Notes: generated by a model not told the origin, from the sequence alone. Shown: positions 45,184 to 54,645, numbered from the stretch's first letter. The stretch is DNA of 64,000 nt from Leptolyngbya sp. FACHB-261 (GCF_014696065.1 NZ_JACJPL010000031.1:682001-746000), one strand, 5' to 3'. A program made the numbers and translations.

Positions 45184-45939
45184 TTAAAACTGAATGTGAT
45201 GGAGTAGGGTGGCAGTCAGCTTTGGCGGCAGGTGAAGGCGTTGCTGTAGATCAGCGAGATCGCGGTAGGGCCCATGTTGTCCCCGATTGTGTGTGATCGC
45301 TTGCGCTAGGTTGCTATCAACTCCTGGCAAGTTGGCCAGCTCTTCCGAGCTGGCAAGATTTGGGTCCAGCCGGACTGGCAACTCGGCACCGTCAGGGTCG
45401 TAAAAACAGAAACGCAGAGCCGGGGCTAAAGTTTGCAATTGCTCTACTGGCGCACCAATAGCTCCTGCCACATCTTCAAGGCAATAGAACTGAACACCAG
45501 CACGAGTCAGGCTGACTAGTGACCGAGCTTGACGAATGGAGATTCCAGGCAACCGCAACCAGTCATCTACGCTCGCGCGGTTGACATCGACTACTAATCC
45601 CAAACGTACCGCAACCTCTACCTCAGACAACGATTGCAGTCGATGATAAGGGTCGTTCAGCATAGGCACCAGATTGGCATACTGACGTTCGCTGCGGCGC
45701 GCGTGGACTACTGCAGCCAGCCAGCTCAACAGCGATACAGGCACACCTACTCCCGTTGGTAAGCTGGCTAAGGGCAGAAAGAAGAGGGCGGCATAAACTC
45801 CCCCAGCGACAGTCCAGGGCTGTTGTTGCAGTCGATGCCCCGCAACTAAAAAGCCCAGCCAATGCAAGCCCGGTACTAGAGACCAAAGCTTCCACATCGT
45901 TAGGGACGGAGCAGTTAAACGGTCTGACGATGGACGCAC
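45184..45939 (-). CDS. helix-hairpin-helix protein with N-terminal membrane segments
   Basis: The 251-aa protein has two hydrophobic segments near the N-terminus (LWSLVPGLHWLGFLVAG and GVYAALFFLPLASLPTGVGVPVSLLSWLAAVVHA). Two ComEA-like helix-hairpin-helix motifs follow: VDVNRASVDDWLRLPGISIRQARSLVSLTRAG and LDPNLASSEELANLPGVDSNLAQAITHNRGQHGPYRDLADL. Such HhH motifs bind DNA without sequence specificity, as in competence proteins, but here the membrane part is unlike ComEA. GTG 45939 has GGGAG 6 bases upstream; ATG 45897 is an alternative. Confidence 0.88.
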   Translation of the reverse strand: MRPSSDRLTAPSLTMWKLWSLVPGLHWLGFLVAGHRLQQQPWTVAGGVYAALFFLPLASLPTGVGVPVSLLSWLAAVVHARRSERQYANLVPMLNDPYHRLQSLSEVEVAVRLGLVVDVNRASVDDWLRLPGISIRQARSLVSLTRAGVQFYCLEDVAGAIGAPVEQLQTLAPALRFCFYDPDGAELPVRLDPNLASSEELANLPGVDSNLAQAITHNRGQHGPYRDLADLQQRLHLPPKLTATLLHHIQF

Positions 45940-45960
45940 AGCTTCTCCCGGCCATTCTCC

Positions 45961-46362
45961 CTAACCAATTTGAGCCAGCAACTGGCGACGCTTCTGCTCG
46001 AACTCATACTCAGAAATTAGCCCGTCTCGTCGTAGGTCGTCCAAGGTTCGCAGAGCTTGGGCAACAGAAGCAACGTGCTCTGGGCGAAAGGTGGGGTTGG
46101 CTTCAGGGCCAATGGTGCCAGTGTTAAAGCGTTCGTTGAACTCGGCCTCAGTTTGAGTGAGATACCAAATTCCCTCGATTGCGCTGGCAATTCTGGGAAA
46201 CGGGGTCCAGAAAAACAGCAGGTAAACAACCCCCCAACCTACCTTGCCAGTATAGATCTTGTGCAGACCGGGAAGGGTAAGAATTCCAGCCAATGCTAGA
46301 ATCCCGGCAAGCTTTCTATCCTTACGTTTGGTGGTGGAAACAGGGTAGGAAAGCGACTGCAT
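45961..46362 (-). CDS. TM2-domain and SHOCT-motif protein
   Basis: The 133-aa protein has a TM2-type pair of helices ([48 protein letters not shown]) with the typical LPG.HKFY.G pattern. A C-terminal SHOCT-like helix pair follows (TLDDLRRDGLISEYEFEQKRRQLLAQI). SHOCT motifs often assist oligomerisation or membrane-protein assembly. It lies 21 bases upstream of the HhH gene, so an operon is likely. Function unknown. Confidence 0.85.
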   Translation of the reverse strand: MQSLSYPVSTTKRKDRKLAGILALAGILTLPGLHKIYTGKVGWGVVYLLFFWTPFPRIASAIEGIWYLTQTEAEFNERFNTGTIGPEANPTFRPEHVASVAQALRTLDDLRRDGLISEYEFEQKRRQLLAQIG

Positions 46363-46443
46363 GGGGTCTAAATCTCCGTGTCAGGCTAGCCCACTAGCCT
46401 CCGTTCCATCATAGAAGGCTTGCCGAAATCGGGTGTAGTCGCC

Positions 46444-47088
46444 TCAGGCGTAGATTTGCCCTAGGATGGCGCTGAGCCGATCGTAATCATCCTTGAGCAA
46501 AACGCTCAGCGCCCGTCCTGCCTGCACCAACCAAGTGCGCTCAAGTTGCCGGGCTCGATAGACTTGCCGAATCACCGCCGCTGTGAGTTCATCGACGGGA
46601 GCTCCAGCGACCTGAATCAAGGTGCGCAAGAAATCTAGCCGGTCACTAAAGGCGACGACTTCCGCTGTGGCGCAATGATAAACAGCCTGATGGATTTGCG
46701 GTGGGCGCGGCGGTAGATGCTGATGGATCAGCTGCGGCTGATTGCCCGGTCGAAAGCCGACGATCGCCGCACGAAACTCAGTTTTGAGCATGGCAAAGAT
46801 CTGGGGCTGCTGTTCCCGCAACTGTTGCAGCGAGAGACCTAAGGCCCTGGCCCGGTGGATCGAATCAACTGGCGAGGTGCTGGCATGATAGACCACGGCA
46901 TAAACCTGATTGCCAGTTTCTTCGTCTTGAGCGCTGACCCAAGAGCCAAAAGGCGGCATTTGCGGAAAATTCAGGTCCTCTGGATCGAGGCACTGCGCCA
47001 TAAACTCGGCAGTCGAAGTTTCGATCACCTCAGCAAAGTGATCGGGATGGCGATTGGTTGCGGCGAACTGGGGGAGGGGTAGGCGCAT
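46444..47088 (-). CDS. HAS-barrel-domain protein
   Basis: The 214-aa protein begins with a HAS-barrel type domain (HerA-ATP synthase beta barrel): FAEVIETSTAEFMAQC..PEDLNFPQMPPFGSWVSAQDEETGNQVYAVVYHASTSPVD. A mostly helical half follows (LQLREQQPQIFAMLKTEFRAAIVGF and VAFSDRLDFLRTLIQVAGAPVDELTAAVIRQVYRARQ). It lacks an ATPase domain. Such cyanobacterial proteins are conserved but their role is unknown. It is on the same strand as, and 20 bases after, the Ser/Thr kinase gene. Confidence 0.8.
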   Translation of the reverse strand: MRLPLPQFAATNRHPDHFAEVIETSTAEFMAQCLDPEDLNFPQMPPFGSWVSAQDEETGNQVYAVVYHASTSPVDSIHRARALGLSLQQLREQQPQIFAMLKTEFRAAIVGFRPGNQPQLIHQHLPPRPPQIHQAVYHCATAEVVAFSDRLDFLRTLIQVAGAPVDELTAAVIRQVYRARQLERTWLVQAGRALSVLLKDDYDRLSAILGQIYA

Positions 47089-47108
47089 ATAGGAAGGCTG
47101 GCTTAGAG

Positions 47109-48431
47109 CTACAACACCCGCAGCCCAGCTAGGGTGACTAGCAGAGAGAGCAGACTGCCACTAACAAACAGGGTGTTACGCAGCCAGGTCGGACGTAAAC
47201 CCAGCCAACTCAAGTAACTCTCAATACAGGGGCCTAGGAAATAGCAGATGTTAGCCGTTAAGCCCCAAAAGACTAGGCTGAATAACATTTCTCCTGGCGA
47301 GCCCATGTAATGCAATAGGGTTGAGAGCGTGGGTAAAAACACCACCAGATTGAACAGAGGACGGCGTTCCTCCCAGCCCCGGAAAATGCGGATCGCCTCC
47401 CGTTTGGCACCCGGTTGCTGCTGATCTAGCTGGTCAATGCGGTCACGAATACCCGGTAAGTTCAAACCAACTTCAGCCATGCGGTTAGAGAGGGGCTGGT
47501 CGCGGTTACGCGGCTCAGCCGTGGTCTGCTCTGTAGCCGCGGGTTCGCTACCAAATACCTGAGCGGCCCGCAAAGTTGAGAGCGCTTGGTGAGCGGAACT
47601 AAGGCGGCTATCCAAGGAGGGATCCAGCAGCCGATGCAGCCATTGAGTGAAGCCAGGGCTGAGGCTCACGACCCGTTCAAACTGAAGCTGTAAGTTCCGC
47701 TGTGGCAAATCACTCGGACTTCTGCCGGTAAGGGCATGGACCAAAGTTGCGCCAAGCGCATAGAGATCCGAAGCCGCTACCGTGCGTCCCCCAAATTGCT
47801 CTGGGGGCATGTAGCCATAGGTGCCGACAATTGTGATTGTTTGTCCTTCGACTACCGCCAGGTTTTGCACAGCCCCGAAGTCCACTAAGTGCAAGCGACC
47901 GTTCTCCCCGATCAGCACATTGCTGGGCTTGATATCGCGGTGAATCACAGGCGGCGTGCGGCCATGCAGGTAGATCAGGATTTCCAGCAGTCCCTCTGCC
48001 AGTTCAATTGCTTCGGTCTCAGAGTAGAGCCGGCCCTGCCGGATCCGGTCCGATAGAGACTCACCCGGGATGTAGTCCTTGACCAGGCAGAAACCCCAGC
48101 TTTCAGTGGAATCTGTAGAAAAGTAATCTCGGTAGCGGGGAATAGAGGGGTGATCCAAGGCTTGCAGAATCCGAGATTCTCGCTCAAACAGCTTCAGATC
48201 ATCCCAACTAAACCCTGGCCCAAAGGAGAGAAGCTTCACTACTACGAGTTCCCCACGCACTCGGCCCAAATCGCTCGGCACCTGAGTGCCAGCGTCTGCC
48301 GAGTCCTCTGCTGGGTCGGCAGCGGGTTGGGGAATGGTTTGCAGGTCTTCCGCTAGCCAGGTCTGCCGCCCAGCATTCTGGCCCAGAGGCTGGAGCAGCC
48401 GGTAGCGGTTTTTTAGCACCTTGTCCGTCAC
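47109..48431 (-). CDS. Ser/Thr protein kinase with C-terminal membrane helices
   Basis: The 440-aa Hanks-type kinase has its domain at about 9-290: ATP loop GQNAGRQTW, VVVKLLSFG with the Lys, VIHRDIKPSNVLI and LVDFGAVQNL. The following GTYGYMPPEQFGGR lines up with the activation/P+1 segment, and there is a long acidic insert in the N-lobe (PAADPAEDSADAGTQVP). The glycine-rich loop is imperfect. Three hydrophobic segments lie in the last 90 residues, so the kinase is membrane-bound by its C-terminus. The HAS-barrel gene follows at 20 bases. The response-regulator gene lies upstream on the same strand, 99 bases away. Confidence 0.92.
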   Translation of the reverse strand: MTDKVLKNRYRLLQPLGQNAGRQTWLAEDLQTIPQPAADPAEDSADAGTQVPSDLGRVRGELVVVKLLSFGPGFSWDDLKLFERESRILQALDHPSIPRYRDYFSTDSTESWGFCLVKDYIPGESLSDRIRQGRLYSETEAIELAEGLLEILIYLHGRTPPVIHRDIKPSNVLIGENGRLHLVDFGAVQNLAVVEGQTITIVGTYGYMPPEQFGGRTVAASDLYALGATLVHALTGRSPSDLPQRNLQLQFERVVSLSPGFTQWLHRLLDPSLDSRLSSAHQALSTLRAAQVFGSEPAATEQTTAEPRNRDQPLSNRMAEVGLNLPGIRDRIDQLDQQQPGAKREAIRIFRGWEERRPLFNLVVFLPTLSTLLHYMGSPGEMLFSLVFWGLTANICYFLGPCIESYLSWLGLRPTWLRNTLFVSGSLLSLLVTLAGLRVL

Positions 48432-48530
48432 GTGCCTCCTTCTCCAGAGCGCAGGGGATTTCTAAAATCTAATCCAGGAATCTGGGGATGAGCACAAGTC
48501 TCAAGTTTGCTAAAGCTTGTATCCCCTTAC

Positions 48531-49256
48531 TTAGGAGGGTAAATCGAGCCAGTTTTGATTGATGTGATCCGGCTGAATCAGGCCATATTCCAAGGCTCGA
48601 CGCACACAGAGCATCCGATTGCGCCGCGACCCCCGCTCTTCTTCGTCGGGTTCACCCAGCACTTTGCTCATCACTGACTTGATATGGGAGATCACTGTGG
48701 ACTCAGCAACGACTAGCGTTTCCGAGATTTGGCTGTTCTCCAAGCCCTGAGCCATATGGATCAGCACAATGCGCTCACGGGGCGTGAGCTGCGGCACCTG
48801 AGCCTCTAGAGAGCGGCCAATACCCTTAGCCGCCTGCCGAACTGCTTCAGCCCGCTCTTGTGGGGTAGCCGATTTGAGCAGGTAATCATAAACAACCCGA
48901 GGGTGAGACGTGCTGGTCTGCACAAAGGGCTGGAGGGCAACTAAGCCGGAGCGGTCCCGGTGTCCAGTCATAACAACCAGATGAGTCGGCAGCTTTGAGG
49001 CTTGTACTGCCTGGGCAATAGTAATTCCTGCCAGGTACTCGGGAGGTTGCCCTCGCTGGCGAGGTAACTCTAAATCGACCAAGGCGACCTGCGGCTTCAG
49101 GGTAGTAATTAACTCCAGGGCATCGGTCACGGTCATCGCTTGACCAATCACAGCAAAATCTGGCTGGCTACTAAGATGGGCAGCAGCTCCAGCCAGGGTA
49201 TCTGGGTGATCATCCACCACCACGAGGGTAATGGGCTCGCCAATCGTTTCTGGCAT
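48531..49256 (-). CDS. NarL/LuxR-family response regulator
   Basis: The 241-aa protein has a receiver domain at about 9-135 (VVVDDHPDTL, phospho-acceptor Asp61 in VALVDLELP, Thr/Lys switch residues in VVMTGHRD and LLKSATP). A LuxR-type helix-turn-helix lies at about 155-215 (LTPRERIVLIHMAQGLENSQISETLVVAESTVISHIKSVM). It is a transcription factor. It sits 147 bases downstream of a 904-aa histidine kinase gene on the same strand, so the two probably form a two-component pair. Confidence 0.93.
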   Translation of the reverse strand: MPETIGEPITLVVVDDHPDTLAGAAAHLSSQPDFAVIGQAMTVTDALELITTLKPQVALVDLELPRQRGQPPEYLAGITIAQAVQASKLPTHLVVMTGHRDRSGLVALQPFVQTSTSHPRVVYDYLLKSATPQERAEAVRQAAKGIGRSLEAQVPQLTPRERIVLIHMAQGLENSQISETLVVAESTVISHIKSVMSKVLGEPDEEERGSRRNRMLCVRRALEYGLIQPDHINQNWLDLPS

Positions 49257-49403
49257 ACTGAGTGGCCGTTCAACAGCTAAGGATCTGGGCTAGGAGCATC
49301 CTAGCCTAATGCTCTAGGGCCTAATGCTTCAGAACCTAATGCTTGAGGGTTGAAAACTCAGTTTTGGCACGCTGCTCTTAGCGCCAAGGACTAGCACCAA
49401 GGA

Positions 49404-52118
49404 CTAGGGCAAATCCAGCCTGAGCACCCGAGCGTCTAGTGCTTGTACTTCTGGCAAATTCACCTGATAGGGGGGCGTCCAGCCACGGGCTGAGAGCGAA
49501 TGGATCTGTAGGCGTACGCTCTGGCCGGGTTCAAGGAAACCATCTGCTGCACCCTCCAAGTTGACCTGGCCGGTGATGTCCTGACCCTGACCATCCAACA
49601 GGGCCACTTGGCTGACCAGGAAGATAAAGCGTTCTGAGGCGCGATTGGTGAGCAGCAAGCTGAGCTGAAAGCTGCCATCATTCTGAATCGACACCTGCTC
49701 AGCCTGTAGATCGATGTCCCCCTCCGTCACCCGGCTATCCAACGGCAGAATCGATAAGGTAGGTTTGGCCTCCGGTGAAGAAAACTGGTTGGCCTGAGCC
49801 TGAATCGCCTGTACCCGAGCCAGAGTCTCTAACTCGCGTTGCCGCCGGATCTCAGACTGCTGCTTCTGCCAATCCTGGATGCGCGCCTGAGCACGGGCAT
49901 AGTCAGGAGCAACATCAGGAACCAAGTTGGCGATCGCAATCGCTCGACTGAGCAGTTCTTGCGCCTGAGGCGCATCTGGCGCTACCTGCTTAGCCTGTCG
50001 CTCGGCACTACTGAGGATCCGAGTTGACCACTGTTGGATGCGCGCTTGGGCGTTCCGGTAAACCAGCGAGCGAGGGGAGACCTCACTGGCCTTCTGGATA
50101 GCTTTGACCAGATCACCTAACTGCCCGGTGCGTCCCTCAATTTCAGCTCGCTCCAAAACTTGCTGGTCGCCCACTTGGGCCAGCAAGGTGCGGGCAGTTG
50201 CAACCCCCTCAGGCTGAAGGATCAGCTTGCCTGTTTCGGGGTCGGTAGCACCTGACAATTCTGGGGTTGGTACAGGTGTAGCGGTACGGTTGGCCTCCAG
50301 GCTGCCGGTACGACTTAACAAAGAAGCGGTGAGACCGCCCAATAAGCCAGCACAGGCCATGCCACCCACTAACCAGGTCACAAAAGGAATGGGAGCCCGG
50401 CTACGCTTGATCTTTTTGGGCGGGACTGGTTTGGACGGCGGCTCAGCAGACCAGCTTGTTGAGTGAGCGCCTCCCATCAGGGTTCCAGTCAGGATATCGA
50501 TCGTGAACCGGCTGCCTTGACCAGGCCGAGCATCAATGCGATAGCGAACCCGTGCTCCTACAGCCTCTAGGCGGCGCAAATAACGTCCCAGAGCAAATAA
50601 TCCCGAACCGGGACGGCGCAGATAAGCTTCGCGCAAATCAAACCCAGGACCGTTATCGCTCACGCTCAAACGAAAGCCAGAGGGCAGGCGACGGTCACGA
50701 ACTGGGCTGAAGGCACCAGCGGCGGGCGGTTGCAGGCAATGAAAACACAAATCTAAACGCAGCGGGCTCTGGTCTTCATGCTGAGGGCGGCGGGCGTACT
50801 TCAACGCATTCCAGGTCAGCTCTGAAACTACCTGATAAAGCGTGGCGGCAATGCGGCGGTCAGCGACAGTGTCAAAGGTAAACGCCTGTTGCTCCCACTG
50901 AGACTCGGGCACCGTTTGCCCGTTGAGCCACCAGCGGATCGTGTAAGCGGTACCCTCCCGCTCCAAGCGATCGCGGATTGGGTCTAGAGCCGCACCGAAA
51001 CGCTGACCCCGCGCAAACATGTCTTCAGTGCCATTGCGCAGCAACCGCAACTCATCCTCAGCGGCGCGACAGTGATCGGCAGCTGCTGCCAAGCGCCAAG
51101 CCAAGCGGGCATCTTCAGCTCGGCTGGAGGTTTCTAAACCCGTGAGCACTTCTCGGAGTACCGAAGAGGCCCCCATCAGGCTTTGCTGCGCAGTATTGTG
51201 CAGCTCGCTGCTAAATTGCGCTCGGTAGCGTACCTCCCAGGCATCCAGAGCCAATTGAGAGCGACGGCTGTAGTAAGCGTTGAGCCCTGATACCAGCCCT
51301 ACAGGTACGGCAGAGCCTAAAACCACAGCCAGCAATACCGGCACACTGGGCGACAGAAACACCAGTCCAACGAACAGACCGAAGCCCAAACCAGTCCCCA
51401 GGAGTTCTGGCAAACTGCGCACTGGTGAGAAGCCCCAAGGGCCGGGGGCAGTGCTCTGATCCAAAATGCGAGTCCAGGCCAATTGCTCTCGGACCGAACG
51501 GGCAAAGCGCTGTGCTAACCACAGGCTACAGGCGGCCAAAACCCAGATTTGCGGCTCTTGCACCAGGGGATAGAACAACAGCGCGTCTAGCCAAACCTGT
51601 GCAGGTGGCTCGTTGGCCGAGTTATGAGCAAAGGGCGGACGCAGACGGGATAGAACTTCGCCCCAGCTCTCGCGAGGCAAGGCACTAGGTTGCAATTCTG
51701 CCCGCTGGATTTGCTCGCTTTGCTGTTGGATCTGGCGCTGGAGCACCAGACTTTGGCGATTGTTGAGACCATCGAGAATGCCTAAGGCCCGCCCGTAACC
51801 AGCTAAAGCTTGGTCAGGTTGACGCTCAGCAATTGCATCGGCTTGACGTACCCAAGCCACTGCCACGCGTAGGGGCAAGCTAGCACGCTGTGCCAGGGGA
51901 ACCTGCACTTGGCTGAAATACCCCCCCTCTGGCCAAAATACTTGCAGACTCCACAGACAGGCACCGCTAAGAGCCAGCCCATATACGATGCCCACACCCG
52001 CTTGGCGACAACCGCCCAATAACAGCCAAACGCGGGGGGTAGCAGGTCGCCCAGCAGCTTGGACAGGGCGATTGCTAGCGGTTGATTGATCACTCCGAGG
52101 TTGGCGCAAAAGACGCAT
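49404..52118 (-). CDS. membrane histidine kinase with a C-terminal extension
   Basis: The 904-aa protein has several N-terminal membrane helices (about 40-62, 190-205, 243-280). A HisKA_3-like dimerisation region has the probable phospho-His in SSELHNTAQQSL (His307). A HATPase domain follows (about 415-545: ELTWNALKYARR, SVSDNGPGFDLREAY, GSGLFALGRYL). After it comes one more helix (FVTWLVGGMACAGLLGGLTASLL, about 575-600) and about 300 residues of helical, TPR-like then beta sequence (LLTNRASERFIFLVSQVALLDGQ). A second large domain after the kinase core is unusual. The partner is probably the NarL-type regulator downstream. Confidence 0.88.
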   Translation of the reverse strand: MRLLRQPRSDQSTASNRPVQAAGRPATPRVWLLLGGCRQAGVGIVYGLALSGACLWSLQVFWPEGGYFSQVQVPLAQRASLPLRVAVAWVRQADAIAERQPDQALAGYGRALGILDGLNNRQSLVLQRQIQQQSEQIQRAELQPSALPRESWGEVLSRLRPPFAHNSANEPPAQVWLDALLFYPLVQEPQIWVLAACSLWLAQRFARSVREQLAWTRILDQSTAPGPWGFSPVRSLPELLGTGLGFGLFVGLVFLSPSVPVLLAVVLGSAVPVGLVSGLNAYYSRRSQLALDAWEVRYRAQFSSELHNTAQQSLMGASSVLREVLTGLETSSRAEDARLAWRLAAAADHCRAAEDELRLLRNGTEDMFARGQRFGAALDPIRDRLEREGTAYTIRWWLNGQTVPESQWEQQAFTFDTVADRRIAATLYQVVSELTWNALKYARRPQHEDQSPLRLDLCFHCLQPPAAGAFSPVRDRRLPSGFRLSVSDNGPGFDLREAYLRRPGSGLFALGRYLRRLEAVGARVRYRIDARPGQGSRFTIDILTGTLMGGAHSTSWSAEPPSKPVPPKKIKRSRAPIPFVTWLVGGMACAGLLGGLTASLLSRTGSLEANRTATPVPTPELSGATDPETGKLILQPEGVATARTLLAQVGDQQVLERAEIEGRTGQLGDLVKAIQKASEVSPRSLVYRNAQARIQQWSTRILSSAERQAKQVAPDAPQAQELLSRAIAIANLVPDVAPDYARAQARIQDWQKQQSEIRRQRELETLARVQAIQAQANQFSSPEAKPTLSILPLDSRVTEGDIDLQAEQVSIQNDGSFQLSLLLTNRASERFIFLVSQVALLDGQGQDITGQVNLEGAADGFLEPGQSVRLQIHSLSARGWTPPYQVNLPEVQALDARVLRLDLP

Positions 52119-52143
52119 AATGCGCTTCAGGAGACTCCAAACG

Positions 52144-53316
52144 ATGCCACTGATTTTTACAGTACTGGATGGACCACAACGGGACTGTCAACTGCACCTC
52201 GCCACCGGCTTAGAGGCCTGCTTAGTACGTCTGCCCTCGGGCGTCTTGTCACTGCTGACCCCTGCTGATGAGCTGCCTACCGGAGCCATGGTCTGTCTTA
52301 ACCTGCTGTTTTGGGAAGGCATTTGGTATGCAGCTCCCAGTTTGGCAGGCACAAAAGCCGGGGGACGGCTCTTGAAGACGCTGATGCCTCTACTAGCCGG
52401 AACCCGACTTCAATTTGGCCCACCTAGCCCGCTCGCCTTGGAAGTGACTGAGGCCACCGACGAAGGCATAGCACTGGACCTGCGCAGCCTAGAATTACAC
52501 CCAGAAGATTTGACCAGTGTATCTCGCCTGTCAGGCCGTTCGACTCGGCTGACTAGCTTACCGCCTCGTCTGGCAGGGCTTTTGAAGTTACTCAGCGCCG
52601 TCGCCACTGGCGCTGCAGTTTTATTGGGAGGCATTGCCGTCGTCAAGGCTCCCTTGAATCTGCTTAGCCCGAACAGCTCAGTTTCAGTGCCTGACCCAAC
52701 TGTGACCGTCAGCCATTCTGGTACGAGCGACCCTGCGGTCCTATCAGTTGCGCAAGCTCTACAGGAGCGGCTCCTACAGATTCCAGAGGAAAGTACTCTT
52801 GACGCCCCCAATACCTTGGCAACTTTGGCTGAGATCCGGCGTACAGGCCAGCAATTAGCCCGTATCCATGCCAACTCTCCTCTGGCCATTGGAGTTGCCA
52901 CTGCTACTGCGGCCATTTACGAAGTATCCCGAGGGGCATCTACGGGCAACCGAGAGTCTCTGAGTGCAGCTGCTCAGTCAGCTCGCCGCAGTCTGGATGT
53001 TTGGAGCCAGCTACCCAGTGCTGAGCAGGCTGGAGATCCTGCTTTGTTTTACCGTTCGCTTGCTCGCCTCAGCCTCAACGAGGCTGAGCGGTTATGTGGA
53101 GAACTAGCGGAGACTCAACCAGACAGTCCCAAACTCAATGGAGCGGAGGGCTACACAAGCCCTGAAGAGAGTAAAGCAGAGCCCAGCCCAAGCTCTGGGG
53201 CGATTAACTCAAGTTCGGCAAGCTCAGGTTCAGCATCGGCTTCCAGCTGTCTCTACCCCAGGTCACCAGAAGCAGACTCCATTCCTAGCCCAGAGCCAGG
53301 AAAGCCGGGAAATTAA
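52144..53316 (+). CDS. hypothetical membrane protein, 390 aa
   Basis: The start at ATG 52144 has AGGAG upstream. The first 150 residues look like a compact beta-rich cytoplasmic domain (PLIFTVLDGPQRDCQLHLATGLEACLVRLPSGVLSLL). One transmembrane helix follows (LLKLLSAVATGAAVLLGGIAVVKA, about 170-195). The rest is helical with a Ser/Pro/Glu-rich, low-complexity C-terminus (KAEPSPSSGAINSSSASSGSASASS). No family is recognised. It is divergent from the histidine kinase, with only 25 bases between start codons, so shared regulation is possible. Confidence 0.7.
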   Translation: MPLIFTVLDGPQRDCQLHLATGLEACLVRLPSGVLSLLTPADELPTGAMVCLNLLFWEGIWYAAPSLAGTKAGGRLLKTLMPLLAGTRLQFGPPSPLALEVTEATDEGIALDLRSLELHPEDLTSVSRLSGRSTRLTSLPPRLAGLLKLLSAVATGAAVLLGGIAVVKAPLNLLSPNSSVSVPDPTVTVSHSGTSDPAVLSVAQALQERLLQIPEESTLDAPNTLATLAEIRRTGQQLARIHANSPLAIGVATATAAIYEVSRGASTGNRESLSAAAQSARRSLDVWSQLPSAEQAGDPALFYRSLARLSLNEAERLCGELAETQPDSPKLNGAEGYTSPEESKAEPSPSSGAINSSSASSGSASASSCLYPRSPEADSIPSPEPGKPGN

Positions 53317-53340
53317 GGGCAATCAATTGCGATTAGAGAT

Positions 53341-54600
53341 TCAGATCAAGCGCTCGCGGATCCACAGAGCCAGCAGCGGCAGGGCTAAGCGATAGCCCTG
53401 ATCAGAACCATACAGCAAGCCTTTTTGCTGAAGACCCGCTAGAGCCCCTTGAAGGCTGCCGCCTCTAGATAGGCAATGCTTGTGGATGTACTCACGGCTC
53501 TGAGGCTTGTCGGTTGGGTCGGTTGCCAGACATTCCAATAACTGCACTTGGCTCGCCGGTAGCAGCAGCAGTAACGATTCAAAAATTGCGGACAGATCAG
53601 CTAGCAGACCTTGCAAAGCCTGCTCAACTTGTTGACGACCGATTAAACCTTTGGGGACTTGTAGGGAGTGCAGCCGTCGGGCCAAGGCCAAAGCATCACC
53701 TAAATGCCCCTGCACCGCGGTTAGAAATAGGTCCAGCGCTTGATCGAGCGGGTCAAACGTTAGGCCTTGAGCGGCAAAAACTTTTTGTACCCAAGCGGCC
53801 AGCACCTCGTCGGGTAGCGGATTGAGTTGCAACGATTCGAGGGCTTCGTCGGGTTGGCTGCTGATTTCAGCGATAGTTGCGACCAGTACATAACTGACTC
53901 GGGTTTGCCGTTGAATTTCCTGACGCAAAAATGTTTCCCATTCGCGGTTACGGTCCCAGGAACGGATGTGAGGAAAGCTGGGCAAGCTCAGCACAACCTG
54001 GCCGTTCAGGAATTCTGCCAGTATCTGCGGCAGTTGGATCAGCGCTTCAAAAGCATTCCAAAGCTGGTCGCGAGCCAAACCCCGAACTGGCCTTAACCGC
54101 TGTTCACCCTTGGCATCAACCGTGAGAACCAGCCAGTCAGCAGCAGTCTTCTCCACCCAGCCTCGAATTAGAGCTTGGGCAGGCTCACTTCTGAACGTTT
54201 GGTCTAGGCTCTCGCACAGTAAGTGCACGAAGCGTTCCCCATCCGTCACTCGAATGCAATCCACCTCCAGAACCCAGGCTCCTACTTCCTGGGCGGCTCG
54301 CCGGACTAGGGTTCGCCGCCCGCTACCCGGAACTCCAGTAATCAACAAGTCTCCGTCCCGAGCCAGAACTTGTACAATGCGCTGAAACTCCGCCTGCCGT
54401 CCAATCAGGTCCAAATTCGTTAATGGCTGCAGAGCATTCAGAGTCACACTACCACTGTCTGTCCATAGAGAAACTCCAGCTTCAGGCTGCTCGGCAAGAG
54501 CTTCGGGTAACAAGCGTTGAGCCGACGATGCACCGTCTGGCAGTGCAGTCTTTGGAGCGTCAGGTGGGCAGGCGCTGGAGTGAAGCCTGGAGTGAAGCAT
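53341..54600 (-). CDS. AAA/STAND-like ATPase with C-terminal winged helix
   Basis: The protein, about 419 aa from ATG 54600 (GTG 54618 is an alternative), has a disordered N-terminus, then a P-loop NTPase domain (about 65-330). The segment LDLIGRQAEFQRIVQVLARDGDLLITGVPGSGRRTLVRRAAQ gives the P-loop GVPGSGRRTL. VLTVDAKGEQ appears to be at the Walker B-like position; it lacks an obvious DE pair. Helices and a winged-helix-like end follow (REYIHKHCLSRGGSLQGALAGLQQKGLLYGSDQGYRLALPLLALWIRERL). It is related to archaeal-type and STAND ATPases. Together with its neighbours it may belong to a signalling block. Confidence 0.75.
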   Translation of the reverse strand: MLHSRLHSSACPPDAPKTALPDGASSAQRLLPEALAEQPEAGVSLWTDSGSVTLNALQPLTNLDLIGRQAEFQRIVQVLARDGDLLITGVPGSGRRTLVRRAAQEVGAWVLEVDCIRVTDGERFVHLLCESLDQTFRSEPAQALIRGWVEKTAADWLVLTVDAKGEQRLRPVRGLARDQLWNAFEALIQLPQILAEFLNGQVVLSLPSFPHIRSWDRNREWETFLRQEIQRQTRVSYVLVATIAEISSQPDEALESLQLNPLPDEVLAAWVQKVFAAQGLTFDPLDQALDLFLTAVQGHLGDALALARRLHSLQVPKGLIGRQQVEQALQGLLADLSAIFESLLLLLPASQVQLLECLATDPTDKPQSREYIHKHCLSRGGSLQGALAGLQQKGLLYGSDQGYRLALPLLALWIRERLI

Positions 54601-54645
54601 TGTTATGAGGCGAACCACTAGAGTTCATTGTGGCACTATGCTTAA

